A stretch of DNA of 5,452 nt, taken from positions 1 through 5,452 of the forward strand of contig JAQWBK010000103.1 in NCBI GenBank assembly GCA_028706415.1, in the 5' to 3' direction. The DNA comes from Oscillospiraceae bacterium. GTDB lineage: Bacteria > Bacillota > Clostridia > Oscillospirales > Acutalibacteraceae. Below are positions 1-5,425 of the stretch, in pieces (positions within the stretch are counted from its first letter, which is position 1; each line of letters begins with the position of its first letter). The notes under the pieces are model-generated. The model saw nothing but the letters and a program-made list of their open reading frames with translations. It did not search any database and was not told where the DNA came from. A program made the translations under genes and the position numbers.

Positions 1-114
1 ATTGTTATTACGCAGGTTATCAACTTCTGCAGCACCTACGGGTAACATAATCGTTGAAAATATTAAAAGAGTAAAAACAAATGATAACATCCGGCAATAT
101 TTATTCTTAAACAT
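1..114 (-). CDS. N-terminus of a secreted protein (partial, runs off the left edge)
   Basis: Reading the minus strand from the ATG at 114-112 gives 38 uninterrupted codons up to the window edge. The protein begins MFKNKYCRMLSF, then a hydrophobic stretch at about residues 10-24 (LSFVFTLLIFSTIML), then PVGAAEVDNLRNNN. This is a classical Sec signal peptide: short basic n-region, hydrophobic core, and likely cleavage after Ala28 or Ala29. A ribosome binding site (AAAGGA) lies about 9 nt upstream, which supports the start. The polar, Asn/Leu-containing start of the mature part would fit the coiled-coil N-terminus found in secreted peptidoglycan hydrolases, but too little is visible to assign a function. 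The gene has its own promoter and a leader of about 150 nt, and a terminator separates it from the Fe-S protein gene upstream. Confidence 0.72.
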   Translation of the reverse strand, partial: MFKNKYCRMLSFVFTLLIFSTIMLPVGAAEVDNLRNNN

Positions 115-268
115 ATAATCTAGTCCTTTCTGTTTTTAATCTGACTCAAATAATGAATAACTATATGACCTTCTTTTGGTTGATCTGGTAGAACAATTTC
201 TTAACCCCACATTGGAACCACCGCCCTCTTCTTTTTGGATATATTTTCTATCCTTGTTTAATTCTACC

Positions 269-302
269 ATTATATGGTATCATCAATTCTAATACTTGTC
301 AA
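269..302 (-). promoter_or_regulatory. Probable promoter of the secreted-protein gene
   Basis: On the minus strand a perfect -35 hexamer TTGACA (302-297) is followed after 17 bp by TACCAT (279-274, 4 of 6 matches to the -10 consensus). A perfect TATAAT (274-269) follows after 22 bp, which is too far for normal sigma-A spacing. Either way transcription would begin near 262-267, leaving a leader of about 150 nt before the ATG at 114. Which -10 is used cannot be decided from sequence alone. The two candidates form an inverted repeat (TACCAT ATA ATGGTA). Confidence 0.5.
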
Positions 303-324
303 TGTAAATTATAATCATTGACAA
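296..324. repeat. Perfect 9-bp inverted repeat overlapping a -35 element (candidate operator)
   Basis: TTGTCAATG at 296-304 is the exact reverse complement of CATTGACAA at 316-324, with an 11-bp AT-rich spacer. The arms are 20 bp apart start to start, about two helical turns, so both half-sites face the same side of the helix. The left arm contains the -35 hexamer of the secreted-protein promoter. This looks like a binding site for a dimeric regulator. I do not recognise the motif as that of a named family. Confidence 0.45.
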
Positions 325-326
325 TA

Positions 327-356
327 AAAGACGGATGCATCCTTGCATCCGTCTTT
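327..356 (-). terminator. Intrinsic terminator downstream of the Fe-S protein gene
   Basis: A perfect 13-bp stem (AAAGACGGATGCA at 327-339 with TGCATCCGTCTTT at 344-356) encloses a 4-nt loop. Read on the minus strand, the hairpin is followed by TTTTATTGT, a typical U-rich tail. It lies about 66 nt beyond the stop codon of the Fe-S protein gene and just before the promoter of the secreted-protein gene, so it insulates the two. The plus-strand reading has only a short T run (TCTTTGCTT), so termination is mainly expected for minus-strand transcripts. Confidence 0.85.
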
Positions 357-421
357 GCTTTATAAAATTTACTTATACTGTTCTCAAGTAAAAGGTGAGA
401 CAAAATTTGCGAGGATTAGTA

Positions 422-1120
422 TTAGTCCTCTAATATTTGACCGTCGGTTGAAATCACAACCACCTGCCACGGAATTAGCTTTCCGCAATTTTTGAGTGCT
501 TCCTTGACTGCATATTCAATGCCGGAGCAGCATGGGACATCCATACGAACAACCGTTACACTTTTAATTTCATTTCGCCTCAGTATTTCTGTCAGCTTTT
601 CGGAATAATCCCCATCATCCAGTTTCGGGCATCCTATCATGGCGACACGGTTTTTTATAAAACGATTATGAAAATCACCGTATGCATATGCGGTACAGTC
701 TGCAGCTATGAGAAGATTTGCATTGTTGAAAAACCCGGCATTTACCGGAGCAAGCTTAATTTGAACCGGCCATTGGCACAAATGACTTTGGGGTTGTGCG
801 GCCTGAACGGGCGCGGTGGGAGTATAAGGTCGGGCAATGTCTCTTGAACGGGTACCCGGGCAACCTCCTGCAGAGGCACATGACGATTGTTGGTTCTGCT
901 TCACCGCCTCCTCATCAAATGCAGCCGCTTCCCGCTCCTCAAATGAAATAGCCCCGGTCGGGCACACAGGTAGACAGTTACCCAGCCCATCGCAATAATC
1001 ATCCCGTGTCAGCTTGGCTTTACCGTCCACAATAGCAATGGCGCCCTCATGGCAGGCATCGGCACATAACCCGCAACCATTGCACAGTTCATCATCTATT
1101 TTTATTATTTTACGAACCAT
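422..1120 (-). CDS. 4Fe-4S ferredoxin-domain protein with cysteine-rich C-terminal domain
   Basis: The 232-aa protein begins with a bacterial 2[4Fe-4S] ferredoxin module. C13-x2-C16-x2-C19-x3-C23 is the first motif. The second is C43-x5-C49-x3-C53-P, in which the usual middle cysteine is Leu46 (CDGLGNC). A hydrophilic linker (about 62-112) carries C81 and C87 in a CASAGGCPG segment. The C-terminal domain (about 113-232) has further conserved-looking cysteines: AADC (C142), IGCPKLDD (C164) and VPCCSG (C197, C198). No membrane segment or signal peptide is seen, so it is cytoplasmic. It resembles an anaerobe protein family annotated only as 4Fe-4S dicluster or ATP-binding proteins; electron transfer or redox sensing is inferred and the partner is unknown. 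The ATG at 1120 has an upstream AAAGGCGG site. It is divergent from a Crp/Fnr regulator and probably activated by it, through a palindrome upstream of its -10 element. Confidence 0.9.
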   Translation of the reverse strand: MVRKIIKIDDELCNGCGLCADACHEGAIAIVDGKAKLTRDDYCDGLGNCLPVCPTGAISFEEREAAAFDEEAVKQNQQSSCASAGGCPGTRSRDIARPYTPTAPVQAAQPQSHLCQWPVQIKLAPVNAGFFNNANLLIAADCTAYAYGDFHNRFIKNRVAMIGCPKLDDGDYSEKLTEILRRNEIKSVTVVRMDVPCCSGIEYAVKEALKNCGKLIPWQVVVISTDGQILED

Positions 1121-1152
1121 ATTAATTCCGCCTTTCTTGATTTTATGACATG

Positions 1153-1158
1153 ATTATA
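1153..1158 (-). promoter_or_regulatory. -10 element of the Fe-S protein gene
   Basis: The minus strand reads a perfect TATAAT at 1158-1153, 32 bp upstream of the ATG. At 16 to 18 bp upstream of it the hexamers are GGATGT, CGGATG or ACGGAT, none resembling TTGACA. A T7 tract lies in the spacer. A good -10 without a -35 is what an activator-dependent promoter looks like. The inferred transcription start is near 1146, giving a leader of about 26 nt. Confidence 0.6.
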
Positions 1159-1180
1159 ATATAATAAGAAAAAAACATCC

Positions 1181-1194
1181 GTTGCAGCTGCAAC
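1181..1194. promoter_or_regulatory. Perfect 14-bp palindrome, likely Crp/Fnr-family operator
   Basis: GTTGCAGCTGCAAC is an exact palindrome. Its centre lies between 1187 and 1188. If the -10 hexamer at 1158-1153 occupies -12 to -7, the centre falls at -41.5, the standard class II activator position for CRP and FNR family proteins. The divergent neighbour encodes such a regulator. The half-site GTTGC differs from both the CRP half (TGTGA) and the FNR half (TTGAT). No second copy was seen in this window. Confidence 0.65.
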
Positions 1195-1213
1195 AGAATG
1201 ATTGGGCGAATAA

Positions 1214-1237
1214 GTTTGAAAAATAAATTTTTCAAAC
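1214..1237. repeat. Perfect 10-bp AT-rich inverted repeat
   Basis: GTTTGAAAAA at 1214-1223 and TTTTTCAAAC at 1228-1237 are exact reverse complements around a 4-nt TAAA loop. It lies between the palindromic operator and the structured leader of the regulator gene. It could be a second operator or an RNA hairpin. It has no T-run after it, so it is not an obvious terminator. Confidence 0.5.
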
Positions 1238-1249
1238 GGCAAATTTGTG

Positions 1250-1310
1250 TTTTCGGTCCAACGCCGACCAAAATTTCGACACAAGTGTCGAAACCGCACA
1301 AAGTTTGCGG
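1250..1310 (+). repeat. Three abutting hairpins in the regulator's 5' leader
   Basis: Three inverted repeats follow one another without a gap. First, TTTT(C)GGTC at 1250-1258 pairs with GACCAAAA at 1266-1273. Second, TTTCGACAC at 1274-1282 pairs with GTGTCGAAA at 1285-1293. Third, CCGCA at 1294-1298 pairs with TGCGG at 1306-1310. The ribosome binding site of the regulator gene (GAAAGGA, 1318-1324) begins 8 nt later. The reading frame is open through this stretch back to an ATG at 1247, but that ATG has no ribosome binding site. I therefore treat the stretch as untranslated leader. It matches no riboswitch class I recognise. Confidence 0.45.
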
Positions 1311-1336
1311 ACTACCCGAAAGGAATGGTCATAAAA

Positions 1337-2008
1337 ATGTATGATATTTTAAACAAAAACATTCTTTTTGAAAATATGGAGCCTGCAAATATTCAAAGCA
1401 TGTTAAAATGCCTTGATAGCCGGTTGAACAAGTATAAAAAGGGTGAATATATATTCTTGTCGGGGCAATCCAAACCGGCTGTCGGAATACTAATCACCGG
1501 TAGTGCGCAGGTTGTAAAGGAGAATATCCTGGGCGATTCGATGATTATCGGCTCTGTGGGCGGGGGGGAGATTTTTGGTGAAACATATGCCTGTCAGGGG
1601 GAGGAAGTCATCCCGGTTTCGGTGGTTGCGCAAGAATACTGTGAGGTTTTATTGCTTGAAGTTAGTAGGGTAATTAAGACCTGCAACTTCGCCTGCCCTC
1701 ATCATCAGATGCTCATTTCCAATCTTTTACGCGTTATTGCCGGAAAGTGTATTAAACTAAATCAAAAAATGTCCTACTTCACATTCAAAACAATAAGGGG
1801 GCGGCTTATCGCATTTTTTTATGACCGGATGGAGCTTGATGATTCATTAGAGTTCAGACTGCCCTTTGGGAGACAGGAATTGGCCGACTATCTCGGGGTT
1901 GACCGAAGTGCCATGTGCCGTGAGCTGTCAACCATGAAAAAGGACGGACTGATTGATTATAACGGCAGAAATATTAAATGGATCGATAACCCTCGTAATG
2001 GGTATTGA
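1337..2008 (+). CDS. Crp/Fnr-family transcriptional regulator
   Basis: With the start at 1337 the protein has 223 aa, the normal family length. Residues about 10-110 form the cyclic-nucleotide-binding-like beta barrel, including GEIFGE (77-82). A long dimerisation helix follows at about 120-147. The winged helix is at about 151-217, with FGRQELADYLGVDRSAMCREL holding the HTH. In the recognition helix Arg190 and Arg195 match the CRP/FNR arginines, but the glutamate that reads TGA in CRP and FNR is Ser191. FNR's N-terminal Fe-S cysteine cluster is absent. Cysteines are C25, C86, C102, C116, C120, C138 and C194; the ligand is unknown. Start choice: GAAAGGA at 1318-1324 is 12 nt before this ATG, somewhat long, but it directly abuts the in-frame ATG at 1325, which is too close. 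The open frame back to 1247 lies in the hairpin-rich leader. It probably controls the divergent Fe-S gene and possibly itself. Confidence 0.9.
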   Translation: MYDILNKNILFENMEPANIQSMLKCLDSRLNKYKKGEYIFLSGQSKPAVGILITGSAQVVKENILGDSMIIGSVGGGEIFGETYACQGEEVIPVSVVAQEYCEVLLLEVSRVIKTCNFACPHHQMLISNLLRVIAGKCIKLNQKMSYFTFKTIRGRLIAFFYDRMELDDSLEFRLPFGRQELADYLGVDRSAMCRELSTMKKDGLIDYNGRNIKWIDNPRNGY

Positions 2009-2020
2009 TTTTTACACAAA

Positions 2021-2055
2021 ACAAGGGCCGCGCCCGAATCCGGATGCAGCCTTGT
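2021..2055 (-). terminator. Terminator at the end of the exporter operon
   Basis: ACAAGG (2021-2026) pairs with CCTTGT (2050-2055). The stem extends by about four more pairs, one of them a G-U, past a single bulged base, and a short GC-rich hairpin may form in the loop. On the minus strand the hairpin is followed by TTTTGTGTAAAAA, a U-rich tail, 14 nt after the exporter stop codon. The plus-strand side lacks a T run, so the convergent regulator transcript may be stopped less well. The site fills the 60-bp gap between the two converging genes. Confidence 0.65.
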
Positions 2056-2068
2056 CGGTATAATCATA

Positions 2069-3736
2069 CTAATTCCCTTTGTTAATCTCAATCCTGCCGT
2101 TTACCACCTCAAGCGCGCGGTCACATACCGCAAGCGCGGCTTTACGATGTGAAACACAGATGCAGGTCTTACCCTCTAATCCCCGAAGATTTTTTAATAC
2201 CTGAACCTCAGTCGTTTCATCCAGTGCCGAGGTGGCTTCGTCAAGCATTATTATCGGGGCTCCGCTTAAAACACCGCGGGCTATGGCAATCCTTTGTACC
2301 TGCCCTTCGGACAGCCCCAGCCCCCGTTCCCCGAGAATGGTGTCAATGCCTTCGGGTAGTTCGCTTATGAATTCAGAAATTTCGGCAACCTTAACAGCCT
2401 GCATAATCTGCTCTTCGGAAGCGTCCGGATTTCCAAACATAATATTCTGCCTTACGCTGCCCGATAACAGCATATTCCCCTGAGGGACATATGTAAACAA
2501 TGCCCTTGTGTATGCACCAACCTCAACCGCCCCATCAGCCGTTTCAAGGGACAGGCTCCCCTCCCTGGGTTCTAAAAAGCCAAGCAGCAGCTTTAATAGT
2601 GTGCTTTTGCCGATTCCGGAGTGACCCGCAATAGCCAGAAATTCGCCCTTCTTAATATATAGATTTGCATGAGAAAATACCAACTCTTCATTATATGAAA
2701 AAGATAGGTCATCAATGGTTATGCCCTTCATGCTTTCATATAATCCTAGAACTTGCGTCTTTGCAATCGGAACGCTCTCCTCTTCAAGTAATTCAATTTC
2801 CATCAGGCGTTCCGCAGAGGCCAGCATGTTGTAATATTGAGGAGCTAAGCCTGACATATTTCTGAAGGGTAGCTGGATTTGATTAACTATCTGCAAAAAA
2901 GCTGTGAGTGTTCCGAATGTGATAAGCCCCTGGGCAAGCCGCCATGAACCCCATGCAATTGCCACATAATAGCTTCCCGAGAAAAGCACATAGATTGCGG
3001 TGCGGGCAAAGTTGCTTATGTTATTTCGGCGCACCTTTTTCTTAAAATTAATATTTTGCAAGAATTTTAAGCGTTTTGCTATCAGCTCACGAGCGCCAAA
3101 GGATTGAATCATCATCCAATTTTCAACACATTCCTGTATAAAGGAACGGGTCTCACCGTCTGTTTCTTGGCACTCGCGGTGTATTTTTTTCATTCTTCTG
3201 CCGTAAATTCGGCTAAATCCAAAAACGGCCAACCCCACGCTAAGCAGTATTACTGTGAAGGTTACATCGATAAGCAGAAGCACCACGACACAAGCAGCCA
3301 GCCTTGTAATCATTGAAACCCAACGGGGGATTAAAGAAACCATCGTATTGACCACCACAGAAACATCACTTGTCATACGGTTTAAAATATCCCCCGAATG
3401 ATAGCGGTTTACCTCCGGCCACCTTTTTTCAAACAAGCGTTTGAACAGAGACTGGTTAATGCGGATCTCCATCTGACCCAACACCTGTGTATTGAGCCTG
3501 CTTTGAATAATATTTAATAAAGCCTGAAACACCAATAGGGCGATAAGCTTGGCGCTTTCCTGCCACATTACCCCCTCAACATCACCGATTGCAATATCTA
3601 TTACATCGCGGGATATCAAGGCAAACCAAACCGTGCATAAGGATATAATACCGCTAATCAGTGACAGCAGTATAATAATCCAACCGTCTTTTTTAGCGGC
3701 TTTTATTAACCATTTTTGTACCGCAACATTTTTCAT
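2069..3736 (-). CDS. ABC transporter, fused membrane and ATPase domains (exporter type)
   Basis: The 555-aa protein has one transmembrane domain and one nucleotide-binding domain, the layout of homodimeric exporters (MsbA/LanT-like without a peptidase). Hydrophobic segments lie near residues 18-42, 62-78, 141-157, 159-176, 246-264 and 271-289. ATPase motifs are complete: Walker A GHSGIGKST (371-379), Q-loop Gln419, signature LSEGQ (475-479, with Glu in place of the usual first Gly), Walker B IIMLDE with Glu500, and switch His530 (VSHR). No N-terminal C39 peptidase domain is present, so leader removal, if needed, must be done by another protein; the preceding gene encodes a protease. The start ATG overlaps that gene's stop (ATGA, 3736-3733), showing translational coupling. 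Substrate is inferred to be a modified peptide from context only. It is the last gene of the operon. Confidence 0.93.
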   Translation of the reverse strand: MKNVAVQKWLIKAAKKDGWIIILLSLISGIISLCTVWFALISRDVIDIAIGDVEGVMWQESAKLIALLVFQALLNIIQSRLNTQVLGQMEIRINQSLFKRLFEKRWPEVNRYHSGDILNRMTSDVSVVVNTMVSLIPRWVSMITRLAACVVVLLLIDVTFTVILLSVGLAVFGFSRIYGRRMKKIHRECQETDGETRSFIQECVENWMMIQSFGARELIAKRLKFLQNINFKKKVRRNNISNFARTAIYVLFSGSYYVAIAWGSWRLAQGLITFGTLTAFLQIVNQIQLPFRNMSGLAPQYYNMLASAERLMEIELLEEESVPIAKTQVLGLYESMKGITIDDLSFSYNEELVFSHANLYIKKGEFLAIAGHSGIGKSTLLKLLLGFLEPREGSLSLETADGAVEVGAYTRALFTYVPQGNMLLSGSVRQNIMFGNPDASEEQIMQAVKVAEISEFISELPEGIDTILGERGLGLSEGQVQRIAIARGVLSGAPIIMLDEATSALDETTEVQVLKNLRGLEGKTCICVSHRKAALAVCDRALEVVNGRIEINKGN

Positions 3737-4212
3737 TCCGGTTTTTTCCTGTCAAATATTCTATCGAATGTATAATGTGCTTTGAGTAAATACGGTCTGA
3801 ATTTTCTCAGATGCCACCATAAAGAAACCCATCGCCTGTAACCTCGACCTTGGCAGTTAATATATCGTCCTTTACGATAAAAGCCTTTTGCCAGCGCAAA
3901 AATCTGATCGGGTTGAATACCCTTTTCAAGATTAGTCTGTGCATCCCCCAACATGGTGTATGTCCCCCGCTGAACATCGACAATCCGATGCAGAACATAC
4001 TGCCCCCCACGCCTGATATACAGAGGCACATCGCCCTTCTTCAGTGAGTCTGCTTGGGCTTTGGTAAGCACCACCTGATCCCTGTTATGCTTTAAAAACG
4101 GCCGCATACTGTTGCCCGTCACGGTCAATGTGACATCCAGCCCACCGTCCAGGCAATCGATTATCAGCGGGGATATCTCGCTCAGGGTGGTTTTAATTAT
4201 CTGTTTTTCCAC
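3733..4212 (-). CDS. S26 (signal-peptidase-like) serine protease, Ser-His-Asp type
   Basis: I place the start at GTG 4212-4210, giving 159 aa. GGAG lies 7 nt upstream (4223-4220). A longer frame opens at TTG 4242 but has no ribosome binding site. The core motif GNSMRPFL carries the nucleophile Ser35. The position that is lysine in bacterial signal peptidases reads YVLHRIV with His75, and TMLGDAQTN follows with Asp90. This order matches the ER/SipW-type branch (S26B), which uses Ser, His and Asp. No N-terminal membrane helix is evident, which is unusual for a signal peptidase. The C-terminus (about 126-159) is basic and aromatic, with WVSLWWHLRKFRPYLL, and may touch the membrane. The 5' end overlaps the PqqD-like gene by 20 bp and the 3' end overlaps the exporter (ATGA). 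Leader removal from an exported peptide is the likely role, inferred from context. Confidence 0.82.
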   Translation of the reverse strand: MEKQIIKTTLSEISPLIIDCLDGGLDVTLTVTGNSMRPFLKHNRDQVVLTKAQADSLKKGDVPLYIRRGGQYVLHRIVDVQRGTYTMLGDAQTNLEKGIQPDQIFALAKGFYRKGRYINCQGRGYRRWVSLWWHLRKFRPYLLKAHYTFDRIFDRKKPE

Positions 4213-4480
4213 TGCTTTTCTCCAATAGATTATTCTGTTCAAGAGACTCTATAAACCGCCCTACATCGTTAGTAGCGGTTTCCTCGTCCACATCATATTC
4301 ATCCAACATGGCGCTTACAAGCTCCTGACGAGTACACTCATCCTGAAGTTTTTCCCAAAGAAAAGCAGCGGTATCATTCAGCTTGATAATACCTCTTAAA
4401 TCAACGGCACGCGAACCAACAGGAACCACAATCGACTCACCGCCAACCTCACGCAGCATATATCCACTCAGAATTTTCAT
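4193..4480 (-). CDS. PqqD-like peptide-binding protein (RRE fold)
   Basis: The 95-aa protein has the length and pattern of PqqD-family proteins. A beta hairpin at about residues 7-22 (YMLREVGGESIVVPVG) is followed by the hallmark LNDTAAFLWEKL helix (34-45). Acidic helices follow, with a winged-helix-like C-terminal half ending near EQNNLLEK. In characterised systems this fold binds the leader of a ribosomally made peptide and presents it to modifying enzymes. The start ATG at 4480 overlaps the upstream stop codon (ATGA, 4480-4477) and has a strong AGGAGGT site 8 nt upstream. Family membership is clear, while the peptide it binds is not visible here. One cysteine (Cys49) is present, and no metal motif is seen. 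Confidence 0.87.
   Translation of the reverse strand: MKILSGYMLREVGGESIVVPVGSRAVDLRGIIKLNDTAAFLWEKLQDECTRQELVSAMLDEYDVDEETATNDVGRFIESLEQNNLLEKSSGKTDN
4220..4223 (-). promoter_or_regulatory. Ribosome binding site fixing the GTG start of the protease
   Basis: The minus strand reads GGAG, then 7 nt (AAAAGCA), then GTG. It lies inside the PqqD-like gene. The only longer in-frame start (TTG at 4242) has no purine-rich site at a suitable distance, so the GTG is preferred. Confidence 0.65.
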
Positions 4481-5349
4481 GGCATTTTACCTCCTATAAC
4501 TTCTTCATATACGGTCTGAACCGCTTCACGGCTAATGTTACATCTTAACTTGTAAATCGGAACGCTCTCCAAAAGCCTTTCCATGATGTCCAGCATCTGA
4601 ATTCCAAGTGCTTCATCACATGATGGACGGGCCACCTCGCTCGCCATATCAAAATAAGCATCTGCCGGGGTCATGCGCTTAATGCTGTTTTCCTGAGACT
4701 GCTCTAAAAATACGAGGGCTGAAAACGGCGCACAAATATTATTGTTTAAATCTGTTTTGCCGCTCCACGGCGTACCGTATAGCATGGGCTTATTGTCCAC
4801 AAAACGGACAGCCGGTTTATCATCATTAATAATCTGAACATGGTCAAGATGCTTTTCCCAAAGACCGGTATGGGTGGATTTTCCCGTCCCGGAAATGGCT
4901 GAAAAGGCTATCCCCTGTCCTTTGTATGTTAGGGAGGACGCATGGAGAATCAGCCCGCCTTCAACAGCAAGACGATTTGAGAAAGCCAATCCGGTATACA
5001 TATACTCAAAATCCGTCAAGGAGAAAATCGAATGCTTTCGGGAGGCAATCTGCTTTATCTCCACAAGCTGATATTCCGGATCATAGATTGTCAGGCTCAC
5101 AACCTGATTATCTCTGTTAACTCCGTAATAAAAAAATCTGCCGTCGGTTGTTTTTTTAAGATTAATAGCCTTTATTTTTCCTATCAGTTCACCCTCGGGA
5201 AGGGTTATTTCTTCGCAGACAGAGCTTCTCAGTATCATTCTCGGCTGTATATCTTCATCTTTCAGCTGATATGCTGCCAAGCGCGTGAAAAAAAATTCCG
5301 AGTCGTTACAGGATATTTGAATGGGAATTTCGGCTATCCTTACCAACAT
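4477..5349 (-). CDS. HPr kinase-like P-loop protein
   Basis: The 290-aa protein has an unrecognised N-terminal part (1-120) and a C-terminal half resembling the catalytic domain of HPr kinase/phosphorylase. His136 (LILHASS) precedes the P-loop at 151-159 (AISGTGKST, with Lys157 and Ala in place of the first Gly). An Asp pair, D176-D177 (IINDDKPAV), matches the catalytic Asp motif, and YGTPWSGK (191-198) follows. The canonical HPr kinase C-terminal signature is not seen, so it is unlikely to act on HPr. HPr-kinase-like proteins encoded in lasso peptide clusters (paeninodin and relatives) phosphorylate the C-terminal serine of the precursor. A similar peptide-kinase role is inferred here because the next gene is PqqD-like. 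ATG at 5349 has GGAGGGAG about 10 nt upstream. It appears to be the first gene of the operon, with a promoter close upstream. Confidence 0.85.
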   Translation of the reverse strand: MLVRIAEIPIQISCNDSEFFFTRLAAYQLKDEDIQPRMILRSSVCEEITLPEGELIGKIKAINLKKTTDGRFFYYGVNRDNQVVSLTIYDPEYQLVEIKQIASRKHSIFSLTDFEYMYTGLAFSNRLAVEGGLILHASSLTYKGQGIAFSAISGTGKSTHTGLWEKHLDHVQIINDDKPAVRFVDNKPMLYGTPWSGKTDLNNNICAPFSALVFLEQSQENSIKRMTPADAYFDMASEVARPSCDEALGIQMLDIMERLLESVPIYKLRCNISREAVQTVYEEVIGGKMP

Positions 5350-5396
5350 AAAAATTTGTCTCCCTCCGGTTGTCCCAAGAAATTAAGTACTTGTAA

Positions 5397-5425
5397 ATAA
5401 TATCATAAATACTTTCTTATCGCAA
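5397..5425 (-). promoter_or_regulatory. Sigma-A-like promoter of the four-gene operon
   Basis: The minus strand reads TTGCGA (5425-5420), 17 bp, TATTAT (5402-5397), matching 4 of 6 and 5 of 6 consensus positions. The predicted transcription start is near 5390, leaving a leader of about 40 nt before the ATG at 5349. This suggests the HPr-kinase-like gene can be first in its operon. Only 27 bp of upstream sequence remain in the window, so a longer operon reading in from outside cannot be excluded. No other feature is evident in 5350-5452. Confidence 0.55.

Noticed and set aside
136..270. 44-codon minus-strand ORF in the leader of the secreted-protein gene (ATG at 270, product with a GGGS segment), considered as a peptide precursor
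   Set aside because: It has no ribosome binding site and its ATG overlaps the predicted -10 region. An open frame of this length in AT-rich DNA is only mildly unusual. It is also far from the kinase/PqqD operon and separated from it by another gene and a terminator.
115..300. CRISPR array, tRNA, or insertion sequence signals in the intergenic regions
   Set aside because: No regularly spaced direct repeats, no tRNA cloverleaf and no transposase remnants are visible anywhere in the window.
411..430. Inverted repeat GAGGA/TCCTC around the Fe-S gene stop codon, considered as a terminator
   Set aside because: The stem is only 5 bp and the following U run is weak. The 13-bp hairpin at 327-356 is a far better terminator.
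1105..1299. 64-codon minus-strand ORF across the divergent intergenic region
   Set aside because: It covers the operator, the -10 element and the hairpin-rich leader in antisense and overlaps the start of the Fe-S gene. It has no recognisable domain.
3807..4031. 74-codon minus-strand ORF in another frame of the protease gene
   Set aside because: It lies entirely inside the protease coding region, where the catalytic motifs are in the other frame. It has no recognisable domain.
5032..5400. 122-codon plus-strand ORF antisense to the kinase-like gene
   Set aside because: It is a shadow of a gene with clear P-loop and Asp-pair motifs. Its own translation shows no domain.
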